DNA of 64,000 bases from Croceivirga lutea (lineage in GTDB: Bacteria > Bacteroidota > Bacteroidia > Flavobacteriales > Flavobacteriaceae). This document shows, piece by piece, positions 27,059-36,415 of this stretch (within the stretch, counting starts at the first letter, position 1; every line of letters starts with the position of its first letter). The position numbers and the translations under genes are program-made. The stretch lies in assembly GCF_014235875.1 (NCBI RefSeq), contig NZ_JACJUK010000002.1:1-64000 (forward strand). The letters run 5' to 3'. The notes under the pieces are model-generated. The model was given only the letters and a program-made list of their open reading frames with translations, had not been told where the DNA came from and did not search any database.

Positions 27059-27313
27059 TTTTGATTGATTTTTTGATTGATGTTATATGCTTATAAGACT
27101 ACACTAAAACCAAAATGTTACATCGAATATTTCATTTTAACAATTTCCTAATACTCCGCTAAGTCAACTATAGCAGGAGCTAACAACTGAAACCAAGTCT
27201 AAAACGCAGGGTTGCCAAAGATTCACCATCAAAAAAAATAGTACACACCTTAGCATGGTTTTAACAGAAAGATTCTTCTTTTTTTTGGTTATTTACAGCA
27301 CTGACAAATTCAA

Positions 27314-29833
27314 ATGATGCTAAAAAAGATGATTTCAAAGTTATTTTTGAGGAGTTTCCTCATGTTTTTTGCATTAGTAAGCTTTCAAACTGCTGATGCA
27401 CAACTATTCAAAAAGAAAAAGAAAAAAGCCGATTCGGCTGCTGAATCAAAACCTAAAAAAGACGAAAAAATTAAACCTTACAGCAAGGTAATTACTTCTG
27501 ATGCTAAAACTGATGAAGGACTTTTTCATGTACATGATGTAGATGGAAAATATTTCTACGAAATTCCAGATTCACTATTTAATAGAGAAATGCTAATGGT
27601 GAGCAGAATTTCTAAAACAGCAACCGGTATTGGTTTTGGTGGCGGAAAAATAAATACTCAAGTACTACGCTGGGAAAAAAAGCCAGAAAAAGTATTGCTA
27701 AGAGTGGTATCTTACCAAAATTATGCGGCGGACTCATTACCCATACATGAGGCGGTAGTGAATTCTAATTTTGAGCCTGTTCTATTTTCATTCGACATTA
27801 AGGCCTTTAATACAAAAGATTCACTCAACACCACTACAGTAATTGAGGCTAACAATTTGTTTACCAAAGATGTTAAGGCGTTAGGTATGCCAGACTCTAG
27901 AAGAAAACGGTATAAGATTTCTCGTTTAGATGGTGACCGTAGTTATATAGAAAGTATAAAAAGTTACCCGCTTAACGTAGAAGCGCGTCATGTAAAAACG
28001 TATGCTGCAGGTAACCCGCCAAGTAATCAAAGTTTAGGTTCTATCTCTATTGAAATTAATAACTCCATGATTCTTTTACCTAAAGCACCTATGAAAAGAC
28101 GCTATTTTGATGAGCGTGTGGGTTGGTTTGCAAGAGGTCAGGTAGATTATGGTGATGATGCTCAGCGCAGTAAAACGGTGACTTATTTAGATAGATGGCG
28201 TTTAGAGGTTAAAGATGAGGACATTGAAAAATATAAAGCTGGCGAATTAGTTGAGCCTAAAAAACAAATTGTATACTATATAGACAGAGCCACACCAAAA
28301 AAATGGGTACCCTTTATAAAACAAGGTATTGAAGATTGGCAAGTTGCTTTTGAAGCTGCCGGTTTTAAAAATGCTATTATTGCTAAAGACCCCCCATCAG
28401 CAGAAGAAGACCCAGAATGGTCACCTGAAGATGTTCGGTATTCTGTGGTACGTTATTTGGCTTCTCCCATACCTAACGCTAACGGTCCGCATGTAAGTGA
28501 CCCTAGAAGCGGTGAAATTTTAGAATCAGACATTAATTGGTATCATAATGTAATGTCATTATTACGCAACTGGTATTTTGTACAAACAGCTGCAATTAAT
28601 CCGGAAGCACAAAGTACTGAATTTAAAGATGAGATTATGGGGCGTTTAATTCGTTTTGTATCGTCTCACGAAGTTGGTCACACTTTAGGTTTACCTCACA
28701 ATATGGGTAGTAGTGTGGCATATCCGGTAGATTCTTTACGTTCTGCAAGTTTTACAAAAAAATATGGTACTGCGCCTTCTATAATGGATTATGCGCGTTT
28801 TAACTACGTGGCACAGCCAGGTGATGGTGATGTGGCCATGATGCCTAATATTGGGGTATACGATAAGTATGCTATCAAATGGGGTTACAAACCTATTTTA
28901 GATAAAACAGCTAAAGAAGAAAAGCCAATTCTAAACAAATGGATTCTTGAACATGCGGGTGACCCAATGTACCGTTTTGGTCACCAACAGGTAGGAGATA
29001 TTCATGACCCTAGTTCACAAACTGAAGATTTAGGTGATGATGCTATAAAAGCTAGCGAATATGGTATTGCTAACCTGAAACGTATTGTGCCTAATTTAAT
29101 GAAATGGACAACAGAAGATGGCGAAAACTACGATGAGTTGGGCACTATGTATGGGCAGGTAATTTCGCAACTTCGAAGATACATGGGCCATGTAGCTAAT
29201 AATATTGGTGGTGTTTATGAATATCACAAAACTGCTGACCAAGAAGGTGTAGTCTATACCCACGTACCAAAAGCACATCAGAAAAACTGTATGGCATTTT
29301 TAAATGAGCAATTATTTGAAACGCCTGAGTGGTTATTAGATAAAGCTATTTTTCAACGTACCGAATATTCGGGTTCAGTAGAACGCATTCGTGCTTTACA
29401 AGAACGCTCATTAAATACAGTTCTTGGTTTAGGGAAACTAGCAAGAGCTATTGAAAATGAATCCTTAAATGGTAGTGATGCTTATACTATTACCGAGTTA
29501 ATGCGCGATTTAAGACGAGGTGTTTGGTCAGAAACTAGAAGCGGAAGGTCAATTGATACGTATCGTAGAAACCTACAAAAAGCGCATATTGATAGATTAG
29601 AATATTTAATGACTGCTGAAAACCAACGTAAATTGCCCGACTTTGGTGGTTATCGTAAATCAACTGCTGTAAATACAAGTCAGTCAGATATTAGGTCTGT
29701 AGCACGAGCGGAATTAAATAACTTAAGGCGCGATATTAGAAACGGACTTTCAAGAATTTCTGATACTATGAGTCGCTATCATTTACAAGATGTGCTCGAA
29801 AGAATTGATATGATTTTAGACCCAAAAAGCTAA
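27314..29833 (+). CDS. zinc-dependent metalloprotease (DUF5117/DUF5118 type)
   Basis: An exported protein of 839 residues; the start codon is one of two adjacent ATGs (27314 or 27317), with a signal peptide after a charged N terminus. A Lys-rich segment (about 35-55) precedes a domain with the WxRRY and RYFDERVGWFARG motifs of the DUF5117/5118 part. The catalytic motif is HEVGHTLGLPH at residues 452-462 (HExxHxxGxxH; Zn ligands H452, H456, H462; E453 the base), with the Met-turn probably at YGTAPSIMDYARF. The C-terminal third (about 600-839) is helical. Peptidase substrates of this family are unknown; the location would be periplasmic or surface. It ends at a terminator. Confidence 0.85.
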   Translation: MMLKKMISKLFLRSFLMFFALVSFQTADAQLFKKKKKKADSAAESKPKKDEKIKPYSKVITSDAKTDEGLFHVHDVDGKYFYEIPDSLFNREMLMVSRISKTATGIGFGGGKINTQVLRWEKKPEKVLLRVVSYQNYAADSLPIHEAVVNSNFEPVLFSFDIKAFNTKDSLNTTTVIEANNLFTKDVKALGMPDSRRKRYKISRLDGDRSYIESIKSYPLNVEARHVKTYAAGNPPSNQSLGSISIEINNSMILLPKAPMKRRYFDERVGWFARGQVDYGDDAQRSKTVTYLDRWRLEVKDEDIEKYKAGELVEPKKQIVYYIDRATPKKWVPFIKQGIEDWQVAFEAAGFKNAIIAKDPPSAEEDPEWSPEDVRYSVVRYLASPIPNANGPHVSDPRSGEILESDINWYHNVMSLLRNWYFVQTAAINPEAQSTEFKDEIMGRLIRFVSSHEVGHTLGLPHNMGSSVAYPVDSLRSASFTKKYGTAPSIMDYARFNYVAQPGDGDVAMMPNIGVYDKYAIKWGYKPILDKTAKEEKPILNKWILEHAGDPMYRFGHQQVGDIHDPSSQTEDLGDDAIKASEYGIANLKRIVPNLMKWTTEDGENYDELGTMYGQVISQLRRYMGHVANNIGGVYEYHKTADQEGVVYTHVPKAHQKNCMAFLNEQLFETPEWLLDKAIFQRTEYSGSVERIRALQERSLNTVLGLGKLARAIENESLNGSDAYTITELMRDLRRGVWSETRSGRSIDTYRRNLQKAHIDRLEYLMTAENQRKLPDFGGYRKSTAVNTSQSDIRSVARAELNNLRRDIRNGLSRISDTMSRYHLQDVLERIDMILDPKS

Positions 29834-29856
29834 TTTCACATACATTTTAACAGTTG

Positions 29857-29890
29857 AAAGGGACGAAACCATGCATTTCGTCCCTTTTAC
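29857..29890 (+). terminator. rho-independent terminator
   Basis: The 12-bp stem AAAGGGACGAAA / TTTCGTCCCTTT (29857-29868, 29876-29887) with a seven-base loop is followed by T. It lies 24 bases after the metalloprotease stop. Confidence 0.8.
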
Positions 29891-29992
29891 ATTGGTATTA
29901 ACTCCATTCACCTACACTTTTCTGCATTTCGCAACCATTTAAAAATCTGAATTACTTAATTCGGTAATTTTACAGTCCCAAATCTTATTATC

Positions 29993-30178
29993 ATGAATTC
30001 CCAAAAAGTAAAAAGCCTATTCTTTTTCTGTTCATTTGTTGTTGCTGCTATCGTTTATTATAACGTAGAGCAAAAAGATTCTTTTAATCCACATATGGAC
30101 ATGAGTCAGACCGCTGACCTCCAAGTAGATAACACAGACACCTTAGAAGACACTGAGCTAGAGAGCTTAACTGAGTAG
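29993..30178 (+). CDS. small single-pass membrane or secreted protein
   Basis: A 61-residue ORF with a Lys-rich start, a hydrophobic segment (about 8-24, LFFFCSFVVAAIVYYN), then an acidic Thr/Glu/Leu-rich tail (TLEDTELESLTE). It follows a terminator and starts an own unit. A -7-like TAATTTTA (29965-29972) lies upstream, without a clear -33. No family recognised; the coding call rests on a plausible signal segment and position. Confidence 0.4.
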   Translation: MNSQKVKSLFFFCSFVVAAIVYYNVEQKDSFNPHMDMSQTADLQVDNTDTLEDTELESLTE

Positions 30179-30276
30179 AACACAACGTCTTCTGTTAAAA
30201 CACTACTAAATTTTGTAGTTGGTTTAAACCTTGTTCTTGTTTTAAGGTCAAAAGAACAAACAGTAAAATTTAAACC

Positions 30277-30729
30277 ATGAAAAAAATAGTAGTTGTATTA
30301 GTGTTGTTGACCACAACCTTAAGTTTTGCGCAAGAGCGCCAACGTGGCGAAAGACCACGTCAAAATCGTTTTGAAGATTTATCCGCGGAGCAAATTGCTA
30401 CGCTTCATACCAAAAAAATGGCGTTAGCTTTAGATTTAACTAACGACCAAGTTAAAAAGGTTCAAAAAATAAATCTTGAAAACGCTGAGCTTCGCAAAGC
30501 ACACATGGCCAAACGAAAGGCGAATAAGGAAAATGCTGATGCTAAAAGGCCAACGGCTGAAGAACGCTACGAGCGCGAAAATGCTCGTCTAGATAGACAG
30601 CTAGCAGTTCAAAAGCAAATGCAAGACATACTTTCTGATGAGCAATACCAGAAATGGAAGAAAATGTCGCATAGAAAGCATAAAAAAGGTAATAAGAGAC
30701 CTAATAGGGATGAAGCAAAAAGAGGGTAG
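30277..30729 (+). CDS. Spy/CpxP-like periplasmic helical protein (DUF4890-type)
   Basis: A protein of 150 residues with signal peptide (to about 19, SFAQ), then a strongly basic, helical mature part with heptad-like leucines: LALDLTNDQVKKVQKINLEN and QKQMQDILSDEQYQKWKK. The 'LTxxQ-x-KVxxI ... LSxEQ' layout is that of small DUF4890/Spy-like proteins that respond to envelope stress or carry a chaperone-like role. Here the C terminus is Lys/Arg/His-rich (HRKHKKGNKRPNRD). Its gene lies 98 bases downstream of the small ORF at 29993 on the same strand and ends at a shared terminator. Function by family resemblance only. Confidence 0.65.
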   Translation: MKKIVVVLVLLTTTLSFAQERQRGERPRQNRFEDLSAEQIATLHTKKMALALDLTNDQVKKVQKINLENAELRKAHMAKRKANKENADAKRPTAEERYERENARLDRQLAVQKQMQDILSDEQYQKWKKMSHRKHKKGNKRPNRDEAKRG

Positions 30730-30746
30730 TGTTTTTTGTTGATTTG

Positions 30747-30780
30747 AAAAGCCCTGACAGAATTTGTCAGGGCTTTTTGC
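30747..30780. terminator. bidirectional rho-independent terminator
   Basis: The 13-bp stem AAAAGCCCTGACA / TGTCAGGGCTTTT (30747-30759, 30765-30777) with a five-base loop lies between the convergent Spy-like and PhoD genes. A's precede it and T's follow. Confidence 0.9.
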
Positions 30781-30792
30781 TTTTTATACAAC

Positions 30793-32535
30793 TTATACGG
30801 AATAGGATACCGTGTTACCAACAAACGCCGTATAACCACTATCTGCAATAGTATCTATAAATTGATAGTTAGCCGTTGCCGCTCCTTGGCTAAATTCCAT
30901 CAGAATATAACCTCGCTGTTTGGCGTCAAAATATTGAAGCCCATCTATTAGTAACGTAAAGGCTTGCTCAATACCAGCTATGGTTGCAGGGTCTGTACCA
31001 AAAATGCCTTCAAAACCTGGAGAGGTTACAGATGGACAGGCAAATTCCATTCCAACGTTGTTTCCATTCAAATCAGTTAATACATTATTCCATGCATTGT
31101 GTGTGTCTCCTGCTAAAACCACTGTGTTTTTTCCATTCAACAAACCAAACAATTGCTCGCGTTCAACAAAATAACCGTCCCAAGCATCTAAATTATAAGG
31201 TACTTGTGCAGCCAATCTTGCTTGCTCTTCTGGGGTTAAGGTGGGGTCTCCTGCTAGAGCTCTTGCTTTTAAAGTCGATAGCTCAACAATAAGGTTTTGC
31301 AGGGCTGTTAAAGTTTCAGGTGAATTGTCTCCACCAGCTACCTGACCTATTAAAATTAAAAGCTCAGCAGGAACTGTCATTCTTCCCATTAATACTTGCT
31401 GGCCAAGAACTTGCCATTTTGCAGTACTGCTACCAATTGCGTTTGCTGTCCATGCCAACTGCTCATCTCCAAGCAAACGTTGATTAGGGTCTCCTAATGC
31501 TGCTGCACAACCATTGAAGTCAAAACTTCCGTCAGTATTAAAATAATCGGTAAAACTTAGTTGTTTGTCTCTACCTACGATACGCGTATCTAAAAACACC
31601 AAATTGGCAAGATTACCATATTCAAAATTTCTGTAAATAACTCCTTCAGCGTCTGTTCTTACTGGCAGGTATTCGCTATGAACTTTTATAGCACGTTCTA
31701 AACGAGCTTGGTAATCTCCTTCACTTTCATCATGATTTTGAGCACCATCTTTATACGCATCATTAGTAATCTCATGGTCATCCCAAACCACCATAAATGG
31801 TTTTTTCTGATGTGCCAGTTGTAAGCCCTCATCAGTTCTATACTGACGATAACGCAATCTGTAGTCTTCTAAAGTTAATATTTCTGTTGCAGGGTCATGT
31901 TCTCTATTTAATGGCACTGTATTTTCATTGGTTCCATATTCGCCAATACCATATTCATAAATGTAATCGCCTAGATGAATAATGATATCTGCATCACTTT
32001 TAGCCATTGCATCATAAGCATTGAACAAACCAGCAGGATAATTACTACAAGAACACACGGCTAACTTTAAGCTATCTACAGCAGCTCCTGGTTCTGGTAA
32101 AGTAATGGTTTCACCAGTTACCGAAGCCATATTTCTATCTGGTTGCACAAAACGATAGTAGTATTTACCATTAGACGCTAAACCAGTAACGTCTTGTACA
32201 ATGGTAAAATCGTTTTCAGCAGAAGCATACTGCATGCCTTCTTTAACCACCTCAGTAAAGTCAGCATCTGTAGCTACTTGCCAATTAATTTGTATAAAAT
32301 CTGAAACCTCATCTGTGGTTGGCGTAAAACGTGTCCAAATAATTACTGCAGTGGCTGTAGGGTCAAAACTGCCTACACCGTGTAAAAAGCGTGGGGTTTG
32401 TTCGCCATCATCACCATCACCCAATACATCATCTAATCTATTGCATGCTACTATTTGTGAACTTAAAAGCACCCCTCCTGAGGCTAAAATAGACTTTGCC
32501 AAAAAGGCGCGTCTGGTTTGTATTTTTCTTTCCAT
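30793..32535 (-). CDS. PhoD-like alkaline phosphatase/phosphodiesterase lipoprotein
   Basis: A protein of 580 residues. The N terminus combines a twin-arginine motif (QTRRAFLAKS) with a lipobox (SQIVAC, Cys about 31), suggesting Tat export of a folded, metal-loaded lipoprotein. A PhoD N-terminal Ig-like domain (about 45-150) is followed by the calcineurin-like metallophosphoesterase core. Motifs include IIHLGDYIYEYG (metal-binding Asp), VWDDHEITND, VFLDTRI and VVLAGDTHNAW. These ligands fit the PhoD Fe/Ca site. The role would be phosphate release from organic phosphodiesters outside the cytoplasm. No phosphate-starvation regulator or transporter lies nearby. It is monocistronic. Confidence 0.9.
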   Translation of the reverse strand: MERKIQTRRAFLAKSILASGGVLLSSQIVACNRLDDVLGDGDDGEQTPRFLHGVGSFDPTATAVIIWTRFTPTTDEVSDFIQINWQVATDADFTEVVKEGMQYASAENDFTIVQDVTGLASNGKYYYRFVQPDRNMASVTGETITLPEPGAAVDSLKLAVCSCSNYPAGLFNAYDAMAKSDADIIIHLGDYIYEYGIGEYGTNENTVPLNREHDPATEILTLEDYRLRYRQYRTDEGLQLAHQKKPFMVVWDDHEITNDAYKDGAQNHDESEGDYQARLERAIKVHSEYLPVRTDAEGVIYRNFEYGNLANLVFLDTRIVGRDKQLSFTDYFNTDGSFDFNGCAAALGDPNQRLLGDEQLAWTANAIGSSTAKWQVLGQQVLMGRMTVPAELLILIGQVAGGDNSPETLTALQNLIVELSTLKARALAGDPTLTPEEQARLAAQVPYNLDAWDGYFVEREQLFGLLNGKNTVVLAGDTHNAWNNVLTDLNGNNVGMEFACPSVTSPGFEGIFGTDPATIAGIEQAFTLLIDGLQYFDAKQRGYILMEFSQGAATANYQFIDTIADSGYTAFVGNTVSYSV

Positions 32536-32728
32536 TTGTTTGTTTTGAAATGTGTTCTCTGAATACTTTAAAGCTATAACCCCAACGTAGCTTTTGGGTT
32601 ATTTGAACTTTACGAGAAAATTAAACTGTTGTGCCTTAATGTTAAGTTCTGGTGAACCAAGCTATGCTTTTAGAGCGTATTTAAAATAAGCTTACCACCT
32701 ATTACGTTTAATTTTTAATTCTTTTCTT

Positions 32729-33544
32729 ATGAAAACACGTAATTTTTTAGCTGCCTTTACCTTACTAATCACCTTTGCTATACAAGCACAAATGCACCCT
32801 AAATTTCATTGCCTTTGGGGCGAATGTGATTTTCAACCAGGTCAACTTATATATGCCTTTGGAGATAATGTAAAAATGCGTACTGCACCCAATACCAATG
32901 CTAAAGTGCTCGATTATTTGCCTATTGGACATCCGGTTTTAATTGTAGAAAAAACTTCAGAAACCATGACCTATAATGGTTACGAGAGCCCCTTTTATAA
33001 AGTGGAATATGACAATGCCACGGGCTACATTTTGGGCGCACTGCTTTCTTTGGAGAAAAAAGAAATTAATGGTAATACCTTACTCTTTAGCTACAAAAAA
33101 GAAGGGGATGCTACTTTTTTACTGATGCGAAATCGAAAAAGCGATGGTAGCTACACCCAAGACAAAATACCGTTAGCAAACAGCATGCTTAGTTTAGAAG
33201 TTAAAGATTCTGGAATTGACGGGCTAAACCAATTACTGTACGTAAGTTATTTATCTGAAGCGTGTGGCGTTGAAGGTGGCGGAATCTATCTTTTACCTAC
33301 ACAAGATAATCTTGTACAATTGGCTGAACTTTCTCAAGTGTCTGAAGCGGGGCAATTCTGGTACTCTGAGCGGTTTATATTTCCAAGTGATGAAGGCGGA
33401 GTGCCTCAAAAAATTCTCTTTAAAAAAGAAAGAAGCGTTACTATCGATGAAAGCCATAATTGGGTGAGTAACTCAGAAGAAAGCGTTGAATTAAGCTGGC
33501 AAGACGGTAAATTACTCCCCGATTTTAGAAAAAATCAGGATTAA
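32729..33544 (+). CDS. secreted SH3-domain protein
   Basis: A protein of 271 residues with a signal peptide (MKTRNFLAAFTLLITFAIQAQ) and a bacterial SH3 (SH3b) domain at about 45-125: VKMRTAPNTNAKVLDYLPIG, VEYDNATGYILG. The rest (about 130-271) is beta-rich with two Cys-containing turns and no recognised family. SH3b domains usually bind peptidoglycan stem peptides or other envelope targets, so a cell-wall or surface role is likely. A -7-like TACGTTTA (32703-32710) lies upstream. The gene stands alone. Confidence 0.7.
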   Translation: MKTRNFLAAFTLLITFAIQAQMHPKFHCLWGECDFQPGQLIYAFGDNVKMRTAPNTNAKVLDYLPIGHPVLIVEKTSETMTYNGYESPFYKVEYDNATGYILGALLSLEKKEINGNTLLFSYKKEGDATFLLMRNRKSDGSYTQDKIPLANSMLSLEVKDSGIDGLNQLLYVSYLSEACGVEGGGIYLLPTQDNLVQLAELSQVSEAGQFWYSERFIFPSDEGGVPQKILFKKERSVTIDESHNWVSNSEESVELSWQDGKLLPDFRKNQD

Positions 33545-33643
33545 AAATAAGGTTTCTCAATATTTTATGCTCTTTTTAAAGCATATTTTTAATTATGTAT
33601 TATTTTATACATATATTTGATTATATCTTTTTAAGTACATAAA

Positions 33644-34243
33644 ATGATTGCAATACTTACGGGTGACCTTATTAAGTCTCAAAAAGAAGATGCTAAATTA
33701 TGGTTACCCACCTTAAAAGAAGCTTTAAACCATTTTGGGCCTACCCCAAAACAATGGGAAATTTACCGTGGCGATAGTTTTCAGTTAGAAACCTCAGCTA
33801 CTGAAGCGTTGACGGCTGCCCTATTACTTAAAGCCAGTTTAAAAACCTACAAAAAATTAGATGTGCGTTTGGCTATTGGCTTGGGCGAAAAGTCTCATAA
33901 TGCTGCCAATATTACCGAAGCTAACGGCACTGCTTTTGTGCATTCTGGGCAGTGTTTTGACCAACTAAAAAAACATACGCTGGCCATACAATCTGCTCAA
34001 ACAGATTTTGATACCGAATTTAATTTGCTGTTTCGTTTGGCTGCGCTGACCATGAATAGCTGGCCACCAGTTACGGCTCGCATTGTAAAAACTGCTATCT
34101 TGAATCCAGAAATGGACCAAAGTGAGCTTGCCGCACTTTTAGACAAAGACCAACCCTACATTAGTCGTGCCTTAAAACGTGCGGGTTATGAAGAACTTTT
34201 GCAACTGAACCAACATTACAAACACAAGCTGAGCAACCTATGA
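33644..34243 (+). CDS. SatD-family protein with a C-terminal helix-turn-helix
   Basis: A cytosolic protein of 199 residues. The N-terminal part (1-145) begins MIAILTGDLIKSQK and contains EIYRGDSFQLE and DVRLAIGLGEK, matching the SatD family as I recall it (first seen in the streptococcal acid-tolerance satCDE operon). The C-terminal part (about 155-195) reads as a helix-turn-helix: MDQSELAALLDKDQPYISRALK. Its stop overlaps the ATG of the DUF3307 gene by four bases (ATGA at 34240), so the two are translationally coupled. The same pair occurs in other Bacteroidetes (from memory). Function unknown. Confidence 0.7.
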   Translation: MIAILTGDLIKSQKEDAKLWLPTLKEALNHFGPTPKQWEIYRGDSFQLETSATEALTAALLLKASLKTYKKLDVRLAIGLGEKSHNAANITEANGTAFVHSGQCFDQLKKHTLAIQSAQTDFDTEFNLLFRLAALTMNSWPPVTARIVKTAILNPEMDQSELAALLDKDQPYISRALKRAGYEELLQLNQHYKHKLSNL

Positions 34244-34974
34244 TGAGTTTATTTTTTGCCTTAAAACTGCTACTTGCACATTTTTTAGGTGATTTTGCCC
34301 TACAACCCCAAAAATGGGTTGCCCACAAAAAAGAGCACAAAGCAAAATCTAAATACCTCTATTTTCATGTAGGTGTGCATCTGCTACTCTTACTGTTAGT
34401 GTTACAATTTCAAAAGTTTTGGGTGGTAGCGTTAATAGTGGTCAGCCATTACCTCATTGATTTAATTAAGCTACTACTTACCAACTCTAAAAATGAACGT
34501 TGGCTTTTTGTAGCTGACCAACTACTACACCTTTTGGTAATTGCTTTAGCAACCTATATGGTAGCGCCCTTTAGCATTGACCCAAAAACCATTTTAACAC
34601 CTAAAATAGTGCTCTTTTTATGTTGTATAGTTTTTGTTACGGCGGTATCCGGAATTTTAATGAAACTACTACTGCAACGGTATATTACAGATTTGGCCGA
34701 AAGCGAAAAAGACAACCAAGAAGGGAGCTCTCTCAAAGATGCAGGGCGCTATATTGGTATGCTCGAACGGCTGTTTGTTTTTGGTTTTATTCTAGCCAGT
34801 CAATGGTCGGCTATCGGTCTGCTTATTGCGGCAAAATCAGTGTTTAGATTTGGCGATTTAAATAAGGGGAACAACCGTAAACTAACCGAGTATGTGCTTA
34901 TTGGCACCTTACTCAGTTTTGGCCTCGCCATTTTAACGGGTTTGGCATATAAACTTTTGGTGGTACACCTATAA
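34240..34974 (+). CDS. DUF3307 integral membrane protein
   Basis: A protein of 244 residues with about six transmembrane helices. The start MMSLFFALKLLLAHFLGDFALQP and the motif HYLIDLIKLL are typical of DUF3307, in which the first-helix His/Asp and HxxxD-like residues are conserved and could bind metal. Residues 150-180 are a soluble, charged loop (DLAESEKDNQEGSS). Overlap with the SatD gene makes the two a unit: a cytosolic DNA- or nucleotide-binding-like partner and a membrane protein. Whether SatD regulates, or assembles with, this membrane protein is not known. Confidence 0.75.
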   Translation: MMSLFFALKLLLAHFLGDFALQPQKWVAHKKEHKAKSKYLYFHVGVHLLLLLLVLQFQKFWVVALIVVSHYLIDLIKLLLTNSKNERWLFVADQLLHLLVIALATYMVAPFSIDPKTILTPKIVLFLCCIVFVTAVSGILMKLLLQRYITDLAESEKDNQEGSSLKDAGRYIGMLERLFVFGFILASQWSAIGLLIAAKSVFRFGDLNKGNNRKLTEYVLIGTLLSFGLAILTGLAYKLLVVHL

Positions 34975-34976
34975 AA

Positions 34977-35004
34977 AAGCCATCCCTTTAGAGATGGCCT
35001 TTAA
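34977..35004. terminator. bidirectional rho-independent terminator
   Basis: A GCCATC / GATGGC stem (34979-34984, 34993-34998) with flanking A's and a following CTTT lies between the convergent DUF3307 and NmrA-type genes. Confidence 0.65.
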
Positions 35005-35028
35005 TCATGGTTGATTAATTACTTCTAA

Positions 35029-35865
35029 TTATGCGGTAACAGTGGCGTTCCAAATACCGGTTTTTGCAGTTGTAGCTACATAATCTGTAAATGCAATAGG
35101 TTTTCTGCCCAACACTTTTGGTATACCATCACCAATAACTTGGTTTTTAGCATTGCCTAAAACTTCGGTAAACAAATATTCTATAAGCCAAACGTATCCA
35201 GAGGGTAAGTCTAAACTTTCTAAATGGGCCAAATACGCTTCTAACGTAACCGGAACAAAAGTTAGGTTTCGGTCTGTAGCTTTTGCAATCTCAGCAACTA
35301 CTTCTTTAAAGGTAAAAAAGGTGTCTCCAGTAAGCTCGTAAATTTCACCCGTATGACCTTCATTAAGTAACACCTCAACGGCTACATCTGCAATATCATT
35401 GGCATCAACATAAGGCACCTTAACCTCAGCCTTGGGTAAGGCTACAACACCCTGTTGTATGGGTTCTAAAAAGAAACTTTCACTAAAATTCTGATTAAAC
35501 CAACTTGCACGCACTACCGTACTATCAATTCCGCTATGTAACACAATTTGTTCGCATTTTTCAGCTTCGGTTTCGCCTTTACCCGAGAGCAATACCAACT
35601 TTTGTACGTTTTGTTCTTTCGCTACTTGTACTAGTTGCTCAATTGCTTCTTTGGCACCTGGCACGGCTAAATCGGGCTGATAACTAATATACACAGCTTC
35701 TATACCTTCTAAAACTGCGGGCCAAGCTTCGGGTTGGTGCCAGTCAAAAGCCGGACTCGCATTACGTGACCCTACCCTTACGGTAATGCCTTTGCTTTGT
35801 AAACGGTCTACTATTCTTCGACCTGTTTTTCCATTTCCTCCTAAAACTAAAATGTTGTTTCTCAT
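35029..35865 (-). CDS. NmrA-family NAD(P)-binding protein
   Basis: A protein of 278 residues with a Rossmann nucleotide-binding motif at the N terminus (ILVLGGNGKTGRRIVDRL), a KLVLLSGKGETEAEKCEQ segment, and the NmrA-like ASWFNQNFSESFF and VPYVDANDIADVAVEVL blocks. Members are atypical SDR proteins: NADPH sensors, azoreductase-like or quinone reductases. Active-site Tyr/Lys of classical SDRs is not obvious, typical of NmrA. Last gene of a minus-strand run after DUF1772 and a 131-residue membrane protein, 27 bases downstream of the former. The AraC-type gene lies upstream on the same strand. Confidence 0.85.
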   Translation of the reverse strand: MRNNILVLGGNGKTGRRIVDRLQSKGITVRVGSRNASPAFDWHQPEAWPAVLEGIEAVYISYQPDLAVPGAKEAIEQLVQVAKEQNVQKLVLLSGKGETEAEKCEQIVLHSGIDSTVVRASWFNQNFSESFFLEPIQQGVVALPKAEVKVPYVDANDIADVAVEVLLNEGHTGEIYELTGDTFFTFKEVVAEIAKATDRNLTFVPVTLEAYLAHLESLDLPSGYVWLIEYLFTEVLGNAKNQVIGDGIPKVLGRKPIAFTDYVATTAKTGIWNATVTA

Positions 35866-35892
35866 GATTTTCGAATTTTGATTTTTATTAAT

Positions 35893-36384
35893 TTATTTTA
35901 ATATTCCTACTATCGTCAATAAGGCAAAAGAGACTATTGATGCTAGTACTCGTAGCAGATGAAACCTATTCCAAGGGGTTTCAAATTGCCTTCTCAAGGT
36001 TTTCAATTCTTCAGCGGTACTAGCGGCCAAATCGGTTTTTTCTAATACCTGATTCAAGGGCACATTACCAAAAATGGTGACCAAGACTATGCCCACAAAG
36101 TAGATGGCCATACCCAGCATTAATAATTTGTATTGCACAGGCTCCAAGCTTTTATTGGTTAGTAAGGCTGCAATACCTAAAAGAAAGCTCCCAAAGAAGA
36201 CCATGAAAAAGAGCGGATTTTCAATGCTTCGATTCATTTTTTGAAATGCTTCCAAGTAATAAATATCGCTTAGTTGCCCAATTCCTGGGGTTACGGCATT
36301 GCCCCAAGTAAAACATATTCCCGCAGTTAGACCTACGCCTAAAATGGTTAAGCATAAACTGCTGTTTCCTAAAGTAATTTCCAT
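35893..36384 (-). CDS. DUF1772 (anthrone-oxygenase-like) membrane protein
   Basis: A protein of 163 residues with four membrane helices. The start region LTAGICFTWGNAVTPGIGQLSD and the later LNQVLEKTDLA...FETPWNRFHLLRVLASIVSF are the DUF1772 pattern: a conserved short motif after helix 1, and the W-x-R-x-H-x-x-R block before helix 4. Fungal relatives act as anthrone oxygenases in polyketide pathways; bacterial ones are of unknown function. Next to the NmrA-like protein the association suggests small-molecule redox chemistry, an inference from neighbours. Confidence 0.8.
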   Translation of the reverse strand: MEITLGNSSLCLTILGVGLTAGICFTWGNAVTPGIGQLSDIYYLEAFQKMNRSIENPLFFMVFFGSFLLGIAALLTNKSLEPVQYKLLMLGMAIYFVGIVLVTIFGNVPLNQVLEKTDLAASTAEELKTLRRQFETPWNRFHLLRVLASIVSFALLTIVGILK

Positions 36385-36415
36385 GATGTAATTTGTTTTT
36401 TGATGTTAGTATTTG

